DNA from: Ilumatobacteraceae bacterium
GTDB taxonomy: Bacteria; Actinomycetota; Acidimicrobiia; Acidimicrobiales; Ilumatobacteraceae
DNA: 63,178 bases
Reading direction: 5' to 3'
NCBI GenBank assembly: GCA_023262325.1
Contig: JALRBS010000160.1
Location: 1 to 63,178 of the forward strand
Under the pieces are notes generated by a model that was not told the DNA's origin, did no database searches, and saw only the letters and a list, made by a program, of their open reading frames with translations. Positions 36,074 through 44,042 of this stretch are shown here, piece by piece (position 1 is the first letter of the stretch; each line of letters starts with the position of its first letter). The translations under genes were made by a program, and so were the position numbers.

Positions 36074-36757
36074 TTAGCGAGCGCGCTGTTCGAGTCGATC
36101 GCGTTGAAGGATTCGGTAGTGGCGTTCATGCTGTTCGAGCCACCCGAGTCTCACAAAGCTTGAGATCGCCTTATTGACTCGTTCGCGTGATGCGCCGACC
36201 ATGCCAGCCAACTCCTCTTGGGTAACTGGCAAGACAAATTCGTCGGCTCCTTCAGACAGGTCGATGACCCGTTTTGCGGTGCGGCCGGTGACATCGAGAA
36301 ACACCGAATCAGCGAGCGCTTCGTCCATGACGCGGAGTCGTTTGGCGAGCATTCTTCCCATACCCCAGACAAGTTCTGGCTGGTCCTCAAAAAGCGCTCG
36401 GACTGGTTCGTAGGGAATCTCGATGACGGTGCTCGGCTCAAGTGCACGCGCCGTCGCAGATCGAGTCCCATCATCGAGCAGACCAAGTTCTCCGAATAAA
36501 TCACCGACCTCCATGAGGGCGATCACGCTCTCACGCTGGTCGATTTCAGAAGTCATGACGATCGCTACTCGCCCCGAAAGCACGAGATAGAGCGAGTGAG
36601 AAATGTCGCCCTCATCGAAGAGGAGGTCGCCACGCATCAGGTCGAACGTACGCCCAGACGAGACAAGTCGAGCCAGGTCGTCAGCGGTCGTCGACGTGAA
36701 GAGCTGGTGCTCGCTCAGAGCGCTGAGCGGATCAATATGTGTTGCGTTGTCAGTCAC
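36074..36757 (-). CDS. Crp/Fnr family transcriptional regulator
   Basis: A 227-residue regulator: cyclic-nucleotide-binding-like beta roll (about 18-125, with LFDEGDISHSLYLVLSGRV and GDLFGELGLLDDGTRSATARA), dimer helix, and a winged helix near 170-215 (TQEELAGMVGASRERVNKAI). The phosphate-binding cassette reads GELGLLDDGTRSATA, with the Arg, Ser and Ala of a cAMP-type pocket, so a cyclic nucleotide ligand is plausible. No Fnr-type cysteine cluster is seen. It starts GTG, 9 bases after TAGAAT on the minus strand, facing ispD across 30 bases. Confidence 0.92.
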   Translation of the reverse strand: MTDNATHIDPLSALSEHQLFTSTTADDLARLVSSGRTFDLMRGDLLFDEGDISHSLYLVLSGRVAIVMTSEIDQRESVIALMEVGDLFGELGLLDDGTRSATARALEPSTVIEIPYEPVRALFEDQPELVWGMGRMLAKRLRVMDEALADSVFLDVTGRTAKRVIDLSEGADEFVLPVTQEELAGMVGASRERVNKAISSFVRLGWLEQHERHYRILQRDRLEQRAR

Positions 36758-36787
36758 CTTGCTTTCATTCTACTACCCTGCGGCGCC

Positions 36788-37450
36788 GTGGCTCTTGGCG
36801 AAACAACGAACACTGAAGTGATCTGGACGATTGTTGTTGGCGCGGGCGCAGGAACACGTTTTGGGGGGCTGAAGCAATACGAGACGATCGGGGGACGACG
36901 AATCATCGATGTGTCGGTAGCCGTTGCTCGCGAGTGCTCCGATGGTGTTGTCGTCGTCGTTCCAGCGGACGACGCCGAACGTGAACAGGGGGTGCCCGGC
37001 GGGGCGACGCGCAGTGCGAGCGTTCGTGCCGGGCTTTTTGCGGTGCCCGACGAGGCGACGATTATCTGCGTACACGATGCGGCACGTCCATTCGCCGACG
37101 TCGACCTCTATCACCGCGTGATCGACGCCGTTCGAGCCGGCGCAGACGGTGCGGTGCCGGGAGTCGAGGTGACCGACACGATCAAGGTTGTCGCCGACGA
37201 TCATTCAGGTCGAGTGATCTCGACTCCGTCACGATCGACGCTCACCGCAGTGCAGACGCCGCAGGCCTTTCGTGCTGGAGCGTTGCGAGCGGCTCACGAT
37301 CGCAACGTCGAGTCCACCGTCAGTCCAACCGATGACGCCATGATGGTGGAGCGGGACGGTGTCGTGGTTGTTGTTGCTGGCGATCGACGAAATCGAAAAA
37401 TCACAACCCAAGAGGACCTTGTGTGGGCAAGAGGCGAGGTTGAGCGATGA
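36788..37450 (+). CDS. ispD: 2-C-methyl-D-erythritol 4-phosphate cytidylyltransferase
   Basis: MEP isoprenoid pathway. About 220 residues: the nucleotide-binding VVGAGAGTRFGGLKQY (a variant of the usual AAGxGxRxG..KQ), CVHDAARPFAD, VEVTDTIKVV, AVQTPQAFRAGALRAAHD and DDAMMVERDG. The GTG start at 36788 lies 8 bases after TACCCT (36774-36779); the open frame reaching back to 36596 lies inside the Crp gene. It overlaps ispF by four bases. Confidence 0.92.
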   Translation: MALGETTNTEVIWTIVVGAGAGTRFGGLKQYETIGGRRIIDVSVAVARECSDGVVVVVPADDAEREQGVPGGATRSASVRAGLFAVPDEATIICVHDAARPFADVDLYHRVIDAVRAGADGAVPGVEVTDTIKVVADDHSGRVISTPSRSTLTAVQTPQAFRAGALRAAHDRNVESTVSPTDDAMMVERDGVVVVVAGDRRNRKITTQEDLVWARGEVER

Positions 37451-37926
37451 CAACTGATATTCGGGTCGGTCAGGGATTCGATATTCACAGATTCGGCGAT
37501 GATCCGGAACGCACACTTGTGCTCGGTGGCGTGCAGTTCCCGGGCGAACGACCGCTCATTGGACACTCCGACGCCGACGTTCCGGCGCATGCCATCACCG
37601 ATGCGCTGCTCGCAGCCGCCGGGCTCGGCGATCTCGGCTCGAGATTTCCTGATACCGATGCCGCCTGGAAAGATGCGAACTCGATCGAGATGTTGCGTTC
37701 GGTCGCCGATGAGGTCCGTTCTCTCGGGTGGACGATCGGAAACGCTTCCGCAGCAATTGTGTGTGAGCAGCCGCGTATCGCACCGGCTCGAGAACAGATG
37801 CAGGCACATCTTGAGGTCGCGTGTGGCGCGCCGGTCACCGTCACCGGCCGTCGAGCAGAGGGTCTCGGCGCAATTGGCCGGGTTGAAGGAATTGCCTGTT
37901 GGGCGGTGGTGGTGATTTCGAGATGA
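37447..37926 (+). CDS. ispF: 2-C-methyl-D-erythritol 2,4-cyclodiphosphate synthase
   Basis: Next but one step after IspD in the MEP pathway. A 159-residue protein with the zinc motif GQGFDIHRF (Asp and His), LIGHSDADVPAHAI with the third His, the FPDTDAAWKDANS loop and VTGRRAEGLGAIGR near the end. ATG 37447 overlaps the ispD stop; its own stop overlaps the rlmB ATG, so all three are translationally coupled. Confidence 0.95.
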   Translation: MTTDIRVGQGFDIHRFGDDPERTLVLGGVQFPGERPLIGHSDADVPAHAITDALLAAAGLGDLGSRFPDTDAAWKDANSIEMLRSVADEVRSLGWTIGNASAAIVCEQPRIAPAREQMQAHLEVACGAPVTVTGRRAEGLGAIGRVEGIACWAVVVISR

Positions 37927-38867
37927 ATGCACGAGGAGGACGAGGTCAGAAGCCGTCAGGTGGACGAGGAAAGTCGTCAGGAGCGCGTTCAGGTAGCCGC
38001 CCCTCGGGCCGCACCTCGTCGTCTCGCGGTGCAAGCGCACAGCGAAGTAGGGGTGCCGGACGAACCGGCGCGATTCGACGAGAGGGCGAAGCCCGTCCGA
38101 CACGACCGAAGTCGCTCGGAGGAGGTCAGGTAGAAGGGCGTCAGGCCGTTCGAGAACTGCTCATCGCACAGCGCCGAAAAGTTCACGAGGTATGGATCTC
38201 GTCTGAACTCGAAGGTGACGAGGCGCTCGATGACATCGTTGGTCTTGCGAAAGCGAACCGGGTGCCGGTTTCGTACGTCGCTCGACGTCGACTCGACGCC
38301 GAAGCTCGATCTGAGGCGCCACAGGGTGTGCTCGCCAAAGCCGCTGAGGTTCCAGAAATTGATCTCGCGCGCCTCATTAGCCGTCGCCCCGGACGACCCC
38401 CATTTATCGTTGCTGTTGACGGCGTGACCGACCCGGGCAACCTTGGTGCGATCATGCGCTCATGCGAAGGAGCAGGGGTTGACGGTCTCGTCGTACCGCG
38501 ACACCGTGCGGTGCACATCACACCGACGGTCGCGAAAGCGGCAGCAGGTGCTGTTGAACACGTGCCGGTTGCCGTTGTACCGGGGCTGCCGGCAGCGCTC
38601 GCACGAATGAAAGACAACGGAATCTGGGTTGTTGGGCTCGATGATGCGGCAGATCGCAGTTTGTTTGAACTTGGCGACCTTGCCGAGCAGGCGGTGTGCA
38701 TCGTGCTCGGTGCCGAAGGAGCCGGTCTTTCACGACTCGTGCGCGATCGGTGCGATCTCATCTGCGCGATTCCGATGCACGGTCGTGTTGAGTCACTCAA
38801 CGTGTCGGCGGCCGCTGCGCTCGCGGCATACGAGGTTCGTCGACACCGAACCCAACCTGGCCTGTGA
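37923..38867 (+). CDS. rlmB: 23S rRNA (guanosine-2'-O-)-methyltransferase, RlmB/TrmH type
   Basis: SpoU-family SAM methyltransferase of about 314 residues. A basic, Gly/Ser/Arg-rich head (about 1-70) precedes the substrate-binding domain (EGRQAVRELL) and the knotted catalytic domain with VTDPGNLGAIMRSCEGAGVDGLV, CIVLGAEGAGLSRLV and IPMHGRVESLNVSAAAALAAYE. The disordered head may bind rRNA. It is last in the ispD-ispF-rlmB unit. Confidence 0.92.
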   Translation: MNARGGRGQKPSGGRGKSSGARSGSRPSGRTSSSRGASAQRSRGAGRTGAIRREGEARPTRPKSLGGGQVEGRQAVRELLIAQRRKVHEVWISSELEGDEALDDIVGLAKANRVPVSYVARRRLDAEARSEAPQGVLAKAAEVPEIDLARLISRRPGRPPFIVAVDGVTDPGNLGAIMRSCEGAGVDGLVVPRHRAVHITPTVAKAAAGAVEHVPVAVVPGLPAALARMKDNGIWVVGLDDAADRSLFELGDLAEQAVCIVLGAEGAGLSRLVRDRCDLICAIPMHGRVESLNVSAAAALAAYEVRRHRTQPGL

Positions 38868-38908
38868 CGGCTACCTGACACACGCCAGGCTTGCGTAACC
38901 TCTGCCGA

Positions 38909-40687
38909 GTGGACGGCGTCTCTGAGCACTCATTCGAGGTGCCCCGCCGCCAGTTCATCGCCGGCATCGGCGCCGGCGTTGGTCTCGCAATGGCAGCAGA
39001 CGCCGGGCTGTTCTCACCGCGGCTCCTTGCAGCAGCATCAGTTCCAACTGGAGCGACACGGTTCGTTCCGCTCCCGATGCAGGTTCGACTAGCCGACACC
39101 CGTAAACCCCCCGACGGTGAGTATCCCTACGAAGTCGTCGATGCAGAGTCGGGGCAACATATTCGAGTTCGCGTCATCGGTCGCGCCGGAGTGCCAACGA
39201 CCGCGACCGCCGCCGTCTTCACGGTGACTGCTGTCAATCGAGCTACGACGAACTACATAACGGCATTCCCGAGCGGACCATCGGTTCCGGTTGTCTCAAC
39301 GCTCAACATGGCGCGACGTGGCGAAGTCGCAGCAAACCTCGCAACGATCAAACTTGGCGCCGGAGGAATGATCGACGTGCTGTCGAAGTATGAGGCGAAA
39401 CTCATTGTCGACATCGCCGGGTATTACGAGGCGGTCGACATGCCTGTGCGGGCAGGACGCTACGTCGGACTCGATTCACCCGAACGAATTCTCGACAGTC
39501 GAAACGGTGGTGCGGCGGTGCCCGGCCGCGAGGCCATTGTTGAGGTGCCTCTTGATCGTCGGGTGCCTGAACATGCAACCGCCGTAGCGATCAATTTGAC
39601 GACGACAAAAACGCTCGGCTGGGGGTATCTCTCGTGCGTGCCATTCGGCTCGACAGACATGCCCTCGACGTCAAACCTCAACGTTGATGGGGTGATGCAG
39701 ACGCGGGCTGCGGCCGCGGTCGTGCGCGTTGGAGAATCATCCGGCACAAGAGGCTTCTCGGTGATGACCTCCGGCGGCGGTCACATCATCGTTGATCTCG
39801 TCGGTTATTACACCGGCGACGAAGCGGACGAAAGCAGTGATGGTCTCTTTGTGCCCGCGGACCCTGTGCGGATCGTCGACACGAGGAACCCAACACCTGC
39901 TCGGCTCTGGCGAAATTGGATGCTCGAATCAACCGTGCCGGGGCGCGCTGCGACCGACGCGTCATCAGTTGTCGTCAATGTGACCGCGGTCGACGCGCTC
40001 GGACCGGGTTACGTATCGATGTTGCCGGCGAGATCATTCCGGTGGACGCCCTCGGTTCGCCCATCGACATCGAGCGTGAACCACACGGTGCGCGGCCAGA
40101 CCGTTGCGAACCAGGTTGTCTGCAGAGTCACGGACACCTACGGAATTTCGGCCTACGCCTCCGAAGGTTGCCACCTCCTCATCGACTACTCGGGTTACTT
40201 CACCGGTCGACCGCGCCAACCCACTGTCGGCGCACCATCCAATCCGCCGCCGCAGTCGACCGGGCCCGAATGGCGACTGAGAATTCCAAAGATTGGGCAC
40301 CTGTCCACGGTTCGCGACGGAAATTCGATCGAGGTCACCGACAGCGGCGATACCTGGCATTGGAGCGGCACCGGCAACATGGGTGATGTCGCCAACGTTG
40401 CGCTATTCGCGCATCGCACCGCTGCCGGTGGACCGTTTTACAACCTGCACTTGCTTGCGCACGGAGATCGCGTTGAGGTCGTAACGAGCGACCGCCGAGT
40501 TTTCGAATATGAGGTCGCTAGTCGACGACTAACGACGAATGATCGGGATGACATTTTGAACGCCGCACGATCCGTCGATGCACCCTCGGTCGCTCTCATT
40601 GCGTGCACGTACCGCAACTATCTACCGTCGAGTCTTGCCTACCGGATTGTCGTACTCGCAAAACTTGTGCGCTGGTACGAGTGGTAG
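38909..40687 (+). CDS. Exported sortase fused to three LDTR-type repeats
   Basis: A 592-residue protein. The N-terminus has a twin-arginine-like signal (PRRQFIAGIGAG, Arg13-Arg14). Three copies of a module of about 120 residues follow: LADTR at 61-65, ILDSR near 190 and IVDTR near 320, each ending in a VDIAGYY/VDLVGYY-type strand. The C-terminal domain (about 455-590) is a sortase: LRIPKIG opening, His502 in LFAHRTAAGGPF, Cys566 in LIACTYRN and Arg579 in LAYRIVV, the full His-Cys-Arg set although the usual TLxTC reads ALIAC. GTG 38909 lies 7 bases after TAACCT. Likely a surface transpeptidase; substrate unknown. Confidence 0.8.
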   Translation: MDGVSEHSFEVPRRQFIAGIGAGVGLAMAADAGLFSPRLLAAASVPTGATRFVPLPMQVRLADTRKPPDGEYPYEVVDAESGQHIRVRVIGRAGVPTTATAAVFTVTAVNRATTNYITAFPSGPSVPVVSTLNMARRGEVAANLATIKLGAGGMIDVLSKYEAKLIVDIAGYYEAVDMPVRAGRYVGLDSPERILDSRNGGAAVPGREAIVEVPLDRRVPEHATAVAINLTTTKTLGWGYLSCVPFGSTDMPSTSNLNVDGVMQTRAAAAVVRVGESSGTRGFSVMTSGGGHIIVDLVGYYTGDEADESSDGLFVPADPVRIVDTRNPTPARLWRNWMLESTVPGRAATDASSVVVNVTAVDALGPGYVSMLPARSFRWTPSVRPSTSSVNHTVRGQTVANQVVCRVTDTYGISAYASEGCHLLIDYSGYFTGRPRQPTVGAPSNPPPQSTGPEWRLRIPKIGHLSTVRDGNSIEVTDSGDTWHWSGTGNMGDVANVALFAHRTAAGGPFYNLHLLAHGDRVEVVTSDRRVFEYEVASRRLTTNDRDDILNAARSVDAPSVALIACTYRNYLPSSLAYRIVVLAKLVRWYEW

Positions 40688-40756
40688 TCAACGTCGCTCG
40701 TGTAGCACGTGCGCATCCGCCGTTAGCCTCTGACGGGTTCGACACATCGGACACCT

Positions 40757-40832
40757 GCCGGGTTAGCTCAGTTGGTAGAGCACTTGACTTGTAATCATGT
40801 GGTCGCGAGTTCGATTCTCGCACCCGGCTCCA
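40757..40832 (+). tRNA. tRNA-Thr (anticodon TGT)
   Basis: A 76-base tRNA with acceptor GCCGGGT/ACCCGGC, D-arm GCTCAGTTGGTAGAGC, T-loop GTTCGATTC and encoded CCA. The anticodon loop CTTGTAA gives TGT for ACA codons. The anticodon stem CTTGA/TCATG has a U28-U42 mismatch. Confidence 0.95.
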
Positions 40833-40844
40833 CGCCGAAGAGCG

Positions 40845-41804
40845 TCAGAATTGATGCTGTTCGTAAATTGCGCCGAGATGGTGCGCAACAACATCGGCGA
40901 ATCTGATCGGCTCACACCCGGGCTGGACGCCTTCTTCGCAACACGAGGCGATTGGCTCGACGATCGTGTTCATGTGCGGGTCGCAGAACAGCACACACGA
41001 GTAACGGTCGGTACCACCCCGATTGCGTACTCGATGTGGGGTAGCCCTGAGCCGACCGTTTGACCATCGTCGCAACATCGAGCCAGAGTTCATAACGAAC
41101 GCGCCGTCGATCGGTTCAACGTCCAACCAGTCGCCGCCACCCATCGAGACTTGGAGACCGCCTGCAGCATCTTGAGACACCAACGTGATACCGCCGAAGT
41201 CGATATGTGGTGCTGAGCCGAATACGTCCTCCGGAGCGTCGGTCGCTACCGACGGATAATGAAGGAGACGAAACCATGTCGTGGGGACCTCAAAGGTCGA
41301 GATGATTGCGCCGTTTCCGTCGAGAGCCTCGTCGACGATCTGCAAGATGTCGAGAGCGGTATCGCGCATCGCATCGTGGCAGGCGGTGACTGCGTCGCGA
41401 AAGCCATCAAGTGCTGGCCATTGATTTGGCCCGGCCATTGGTGTGCGGTTCCGAACCTCGCGTGAGTCGGGAGCGTCTTCGCGCATCATCATGAACGATT
41501 CGCTGCGATTTGCTGCCGTTGCGGTGACAACCTCGGATGAGCGATCAACTGCAGTGCCGTCGGCGATATATCCGCGATGGTTGTGGTCAAGGGCGATGCC
41601 GAGTTTTTCCTCCAACGGCAATGCGTGAAAGCGCCGCGACGCTTCGAATGCCGCTGCGACGACGTCAGGGGCAACCCCGTGGCCGACGATCTGCGCGAAG
41701 CCGATGTGTTCGTAGGCCTCAAGCAGTTGAGCGGCTACCGATGCGCGAGCACCTTGAAGGTCAATGATCGGTACCGACGTTGATCGCACGGGCGAAATGT
41801 ACAT
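40845..41804 (-). CDS. 2-oxoglutarate/Fe(II)-dependent dioxygenase, isopenicillin N synthase-like
   Basis: A 319-residue protein. The N-terminal domain has VPIIDLQG and YEHIGFAQIVGHGV; the jelly-roll core supplies the iron ligands HID in APHIDFGGIT and a later His in ATPHRV. DRYSCVLFCDPH gives the Arg-x-Ser that binds 2-oxoglutarate. Fungal-type beta-lactam genes are absent, so it is a general oxygenase of this superfamily. It ends 13 bases from tRNA-Thr. The ATG at 41804 is the first plausible start; a nearby in-frame GTG is possible. Confidence 0.88.
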   Translation of the reverse strand: MYISPVRSTSVPIIDLQGARASVAAQLLEAYEHIGFAQIVGHGVAPDVVAAAFEASRRFHALPLEEKLGIALDHNHRGYIADGTAVDRSSEVVTATAANRSESFMMMREDAPDSREVRNRTPMAGPNQWPALDGFRDAVTACHDAMRDTALDILQIVDEALDGNGAIISTFEVPTTWFRLLHYPSVATDAPEDVFGSAPHIDFGGITLVSQDAAGGLQVSMGGGDWLDVEPIDGAFVMNSGSMLRRWSNGRLRATPHRVRNRGGTDRYSCVLFCDPHMNTIVEPIASCCEEGVQPGCEPIRFADVVAHHLGAIYEQHQF

Positions 41805-41875
41805 CGCCGAGTCACCAACTCACAGCGAACCTCTCGCGAGTGACATCCTGCGGCGAATATGACTACCCTTCACCT

Positions 41876-42442
41876 ATGGCACGCGACGCTCAACGTCGCC
41901 CACGGGCGATTCGAACAACTGCTCTCATCACGGCATCCATGCTCGCTGCGATGTTCGGTACCGCTTGCGGGGGCAGCAGTACTGCCGAAGAAACCACGAC
42001 CACACTTGCGCAAGAAGTTGCGACGACGGAGGCCACGGTAGCGACCACGACGACAGAGGCAATCGAGACAACGACAACGGCCGCTGTCATCGAGCTCACT
42101 CTCGACGGTGCCAAGGTGGTCGTTGCGAACGCGAGCAGCGTCAACGGGTCGGCAGGACGAATGACGGAATTACTTGCCGCTGAAGGGTTCACCATGGGAA
42201 CCCCAACCAACTCGACCGAAGGAAATCTCGGCGCATCAAAGATCTACTACGGCGACGCTGATGGAGCGCTCGCCGTCGCCGAGTCACTCGTTCGAGTGTT
42301 CGGAGGGGTTATTCAACTGCTCGAGATGCCGACCGTACCTCCAGTCGCATCGTCAGACCTTGGTGACGCCACGGTGCTCGTCGCGCTCGGCGATGACTTT
42401 GCCGATCAGGCACTGCCAGGTGCGACGACCGCATCCCCCTGA
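41876..42442 (+). CDS. LytR_C domain lipoprotein
   Basis: About 188 residues. A Tat- or Sec-type signal with lipobox ending GTAC gives a lipid-anchored outside protein. A Thr/Glu/Ala-rich linker (about 40-75) precedes a LytR_C domain (about 78-185) opening KVVVANASSVNGSAGRMTELLAAEGF. LytR_C domains accompany wall-polymer ligases of the LCP family. The ATG at 41876 follows TACCCT (41864-41869) by 6 bases. A second LytR_C protein sits 1 kb away at 43411. Confidence 0.8.
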   Translation: MARDAQRRPRAIRTTALITASMLAAMFGTACGGSSTAEETTTTLAQEVATTEATVATTTTEAIETTTTAAVIELTLDGAKVVVANASSVNGSAGRMTELLAAEGFTMGTPTNSTEGNLGASKIYYGDADGALAVAESLVRVFGGVIQLLEMPTVPPVASSDLGDATVLVALGDDFADQALPGATTASP

Positions 42443-42448
42443 ACCTCA

Positions 42449-43126
42449 TCAATCGGCAAGTTCACGCACCCGAGCGAGCAGCATGTCGAGAGCCGGACGG
42501 TTGAGCCCACCCTCGGGGATGATGACATCGGCATGCGCTCGACTCGGTTCGATGAAGTCCTCGTGACTTGGGCGAACCGTCGCAAGATATTGGGCGACGA
42601 TGCTGTCAGGTGTCCGACCTCGTTCGACGACGTCTCGCTGTAACCGTCGAATGAATCGAAGGTCGGCAGGAGTGTCGACGAATAATTTCAGGTCGAATTG
42701 CTCCCGCAAGTCTGCATCCCAGAGCACGAGGATTCCCTCGACAACGATGATTCGAGCAGGCTGCACCCAATCAACGATGTCGGTTCGGTCGTGAATGCTG
42801 TAGTCGTAGGTCGGAACGGGAGCGGCCCGCCAGGCGGTGAGTTCCGCAAGGTGCTCGCGCATGAGCGCCCAGTCGAACGCTGACGGGTGGTCATAATTTG
42901 CTGCCGCACGTTGTTCCATTGGTTCGTGCGTCCGTCGAACGTAGTACGAGTCAAGTTTTACGAGCGCGAGTCCATCGGTTCCGATCGTGTCGAGCAAGCG
43001 TTGCGCGATCGTTGATTTGCCCGAGCAGGTGCCCCCAGAGACCCCGATGATGAACGGTCGTTCTCGCACAGAGGGTGAGGATAATTCACTGAGAAGCGAA
43101 GTTGTTATGGAGGGTGCTTGTTTCAC
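42449..43126 (-). CDS. udk: Uridine kinase
   Basis: Pyrimidine salvage: phosphorylates uridine and cytidine. A 225-residue P-loop kinase with SGGTCSGKST near residue 30, LDSYYVRRTHEPME, NYDHPSAFDWALM, YDYSIHDRT and VVEGILVLWDADL. It converges on the LytR_C lipoprotein and starts opposite the DUF3263 gene; the GTG at 43126 and the preceding GGGAGGT support the start. Confidence 0.93.
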   Translation of the reverse strand: MKQAPSITTSLLSELSSPSVRERPFIIGVSGGTCSGKSTIAQRLLDTIGTDGLALVKLDSYYVRRTHEPMEQRAAANYDHPSAFDWALMREHLAELTAWRAAPVPTYDYSIHDRTDIVDWVQPARIIVVEGILVLWDADLREQFDLKLFVDTPADLRFIRRLQRDVVERGRTPDSIVAQYLATVRPSHEDFIEPSRAHADVIIPEGGLNRPALDMLLARVRELAD

Positions 43127-43153
43127 ACACCTCCCACCGGTAAATGTGTTGTG

Positions 43154-43414
43154 GTGTTCTCTGATCGACAGCGCGCCATTCTCGAATTCGAACGTTCATG
43201 GTGGACGTTGGATGAGCCACGCGATCGGGCAATCCGCGCGCGCTTTCAGTGCTCGGTAGACGAGTACCATGCAGAACTCAACGAGTTGCTTGAAACTCCC
43301 GAGGCGGTCGAGCACGACGAACTGCTCGTACGCCGCCTTCAACGGCAGCGGTCACTTCGCCGTCGGGAGCGTTTAGGCAACGGAACCGAGCTCTCAGGAG
43401 GCACACCCACATGA
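43154..43414 (+). CDS. DUF3263 family protein
   Basis: About 86 residues with the actinobacterial DUF3263 core FSDRQRAILEFERSWW followed by an RARFQCSVDEYHAELNELLETPEA helix pair and a basic tail. It looks like a small helical, possibly DNA-binding protein; function unknown. In mycobacteria the same family (Rv0430) lies next to the LytR_C protein VirR (Rv0431). The gene is coupled to the LytR_C gene at 43411 by an ATGA overlap. Confidence 0.85.
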   Translation: MFSDRQRAILEFERSWWTLDEPRDRAIRARFQCSVDEYHAELNELLETPEAVEHDELLVRRLQRQRSLRRRERLGNGTELSGGTPT

Positions 43415-44040
43415 GCGAGACACGTGATCCGAGCGGGGGCGTTCCACGTCGAGTACCGCGCAACGAACCGGCTCAGGTCGCGGGCGGACTTGCCATTGTT
43501 CTTGCGGTGATCGCCGTCGTCGCCGGCTTCCTCATTCTGCGCTCGATTTCGTCGAGCGGTGATGCGGTGCTCGGCAGCCCGGTTGCCACAACAACGGTCG
43601 AGACCACCGTTCCCACGGCTGCGGCCGAGTCAACGACAACCGTTGCTGAGGTCACCACGACCTCGGTTGCAGGACCGGTCACCGATGGAGCGTCTGTCAT
43701 CATCGCCAACGCCAACGGTGTGAGTGGTTCGGCGGGTCTGTTGAGTGATGAACTCGTTGCCGCCGGCTATTCGGTTGGTTCGCCGACAAATGCATCGTCC
43801 TCGATTGGTGGGCGGCTTGAGCTCACCGTCGTCTACTACGACGCTGGCATTCCTGCGGCTCAAGCCGTAGCGGAATCGATTGCTGCGGCACTCGGCGGAG
43901 TTTCTTCAATTGCGCCGGTACAAACGCCAGCGCCAACCCAGACGGGCTCGCTTGACGGAGCCGGCGTCCTCATCATGCTCGGTCTCGACAAGGCTGGCCG
44001 AACGCTCGCCGAGCTTGCGCCGGCGTCAGCGACCGGCTGA
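43411..44040 (+). CDS. LytR_C domain membrane protein, VirR-like
   Basis: A 209-residue protein: cytoplasmic head of about 22 residues, one membrane helix (about 24-46), a Thr/Val/Ala-rich linker, and an external LytR_C domain from about residue 93 (VIIANANGVSGSAGLLSDELVAAGY). Pairing with DUF3263 matches the mycobacterial Rv0430-VirR locus, where VirR scaffolds LCP wall ligases. The assignment rests on order and architecture. It converges on glycerate kinase. Confidence 0.82.
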   Translation: MSETRDPSGGVPRRVPRNEPAQVAGGLAIVLAVIAVVAGFLILRSISSSGDAVLGSPVATTTVETTVPTAAAESTTTVAEVTTTSVAGPVTDGASVIIANANGVSGSAGLLSDELVAAGYSVGSPTNASSSIGGRLELTVVYYDAGIPAAQAVAESIAAALGGVSSIAPVQTPAPTQTGSLDGAGVLIMLGLDKAGRTLAELAPASATG

Positions 44041-44042
44041 TC

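Noticed and set aside
40845-41804. Beta-lactam biosynthesis from the isopenicillin N synthase-like gene
   Set aside because: No ACV synthetase or acyltransferase is nearby; the protein fits the wider 2-oxoglutarate oxygenase group.
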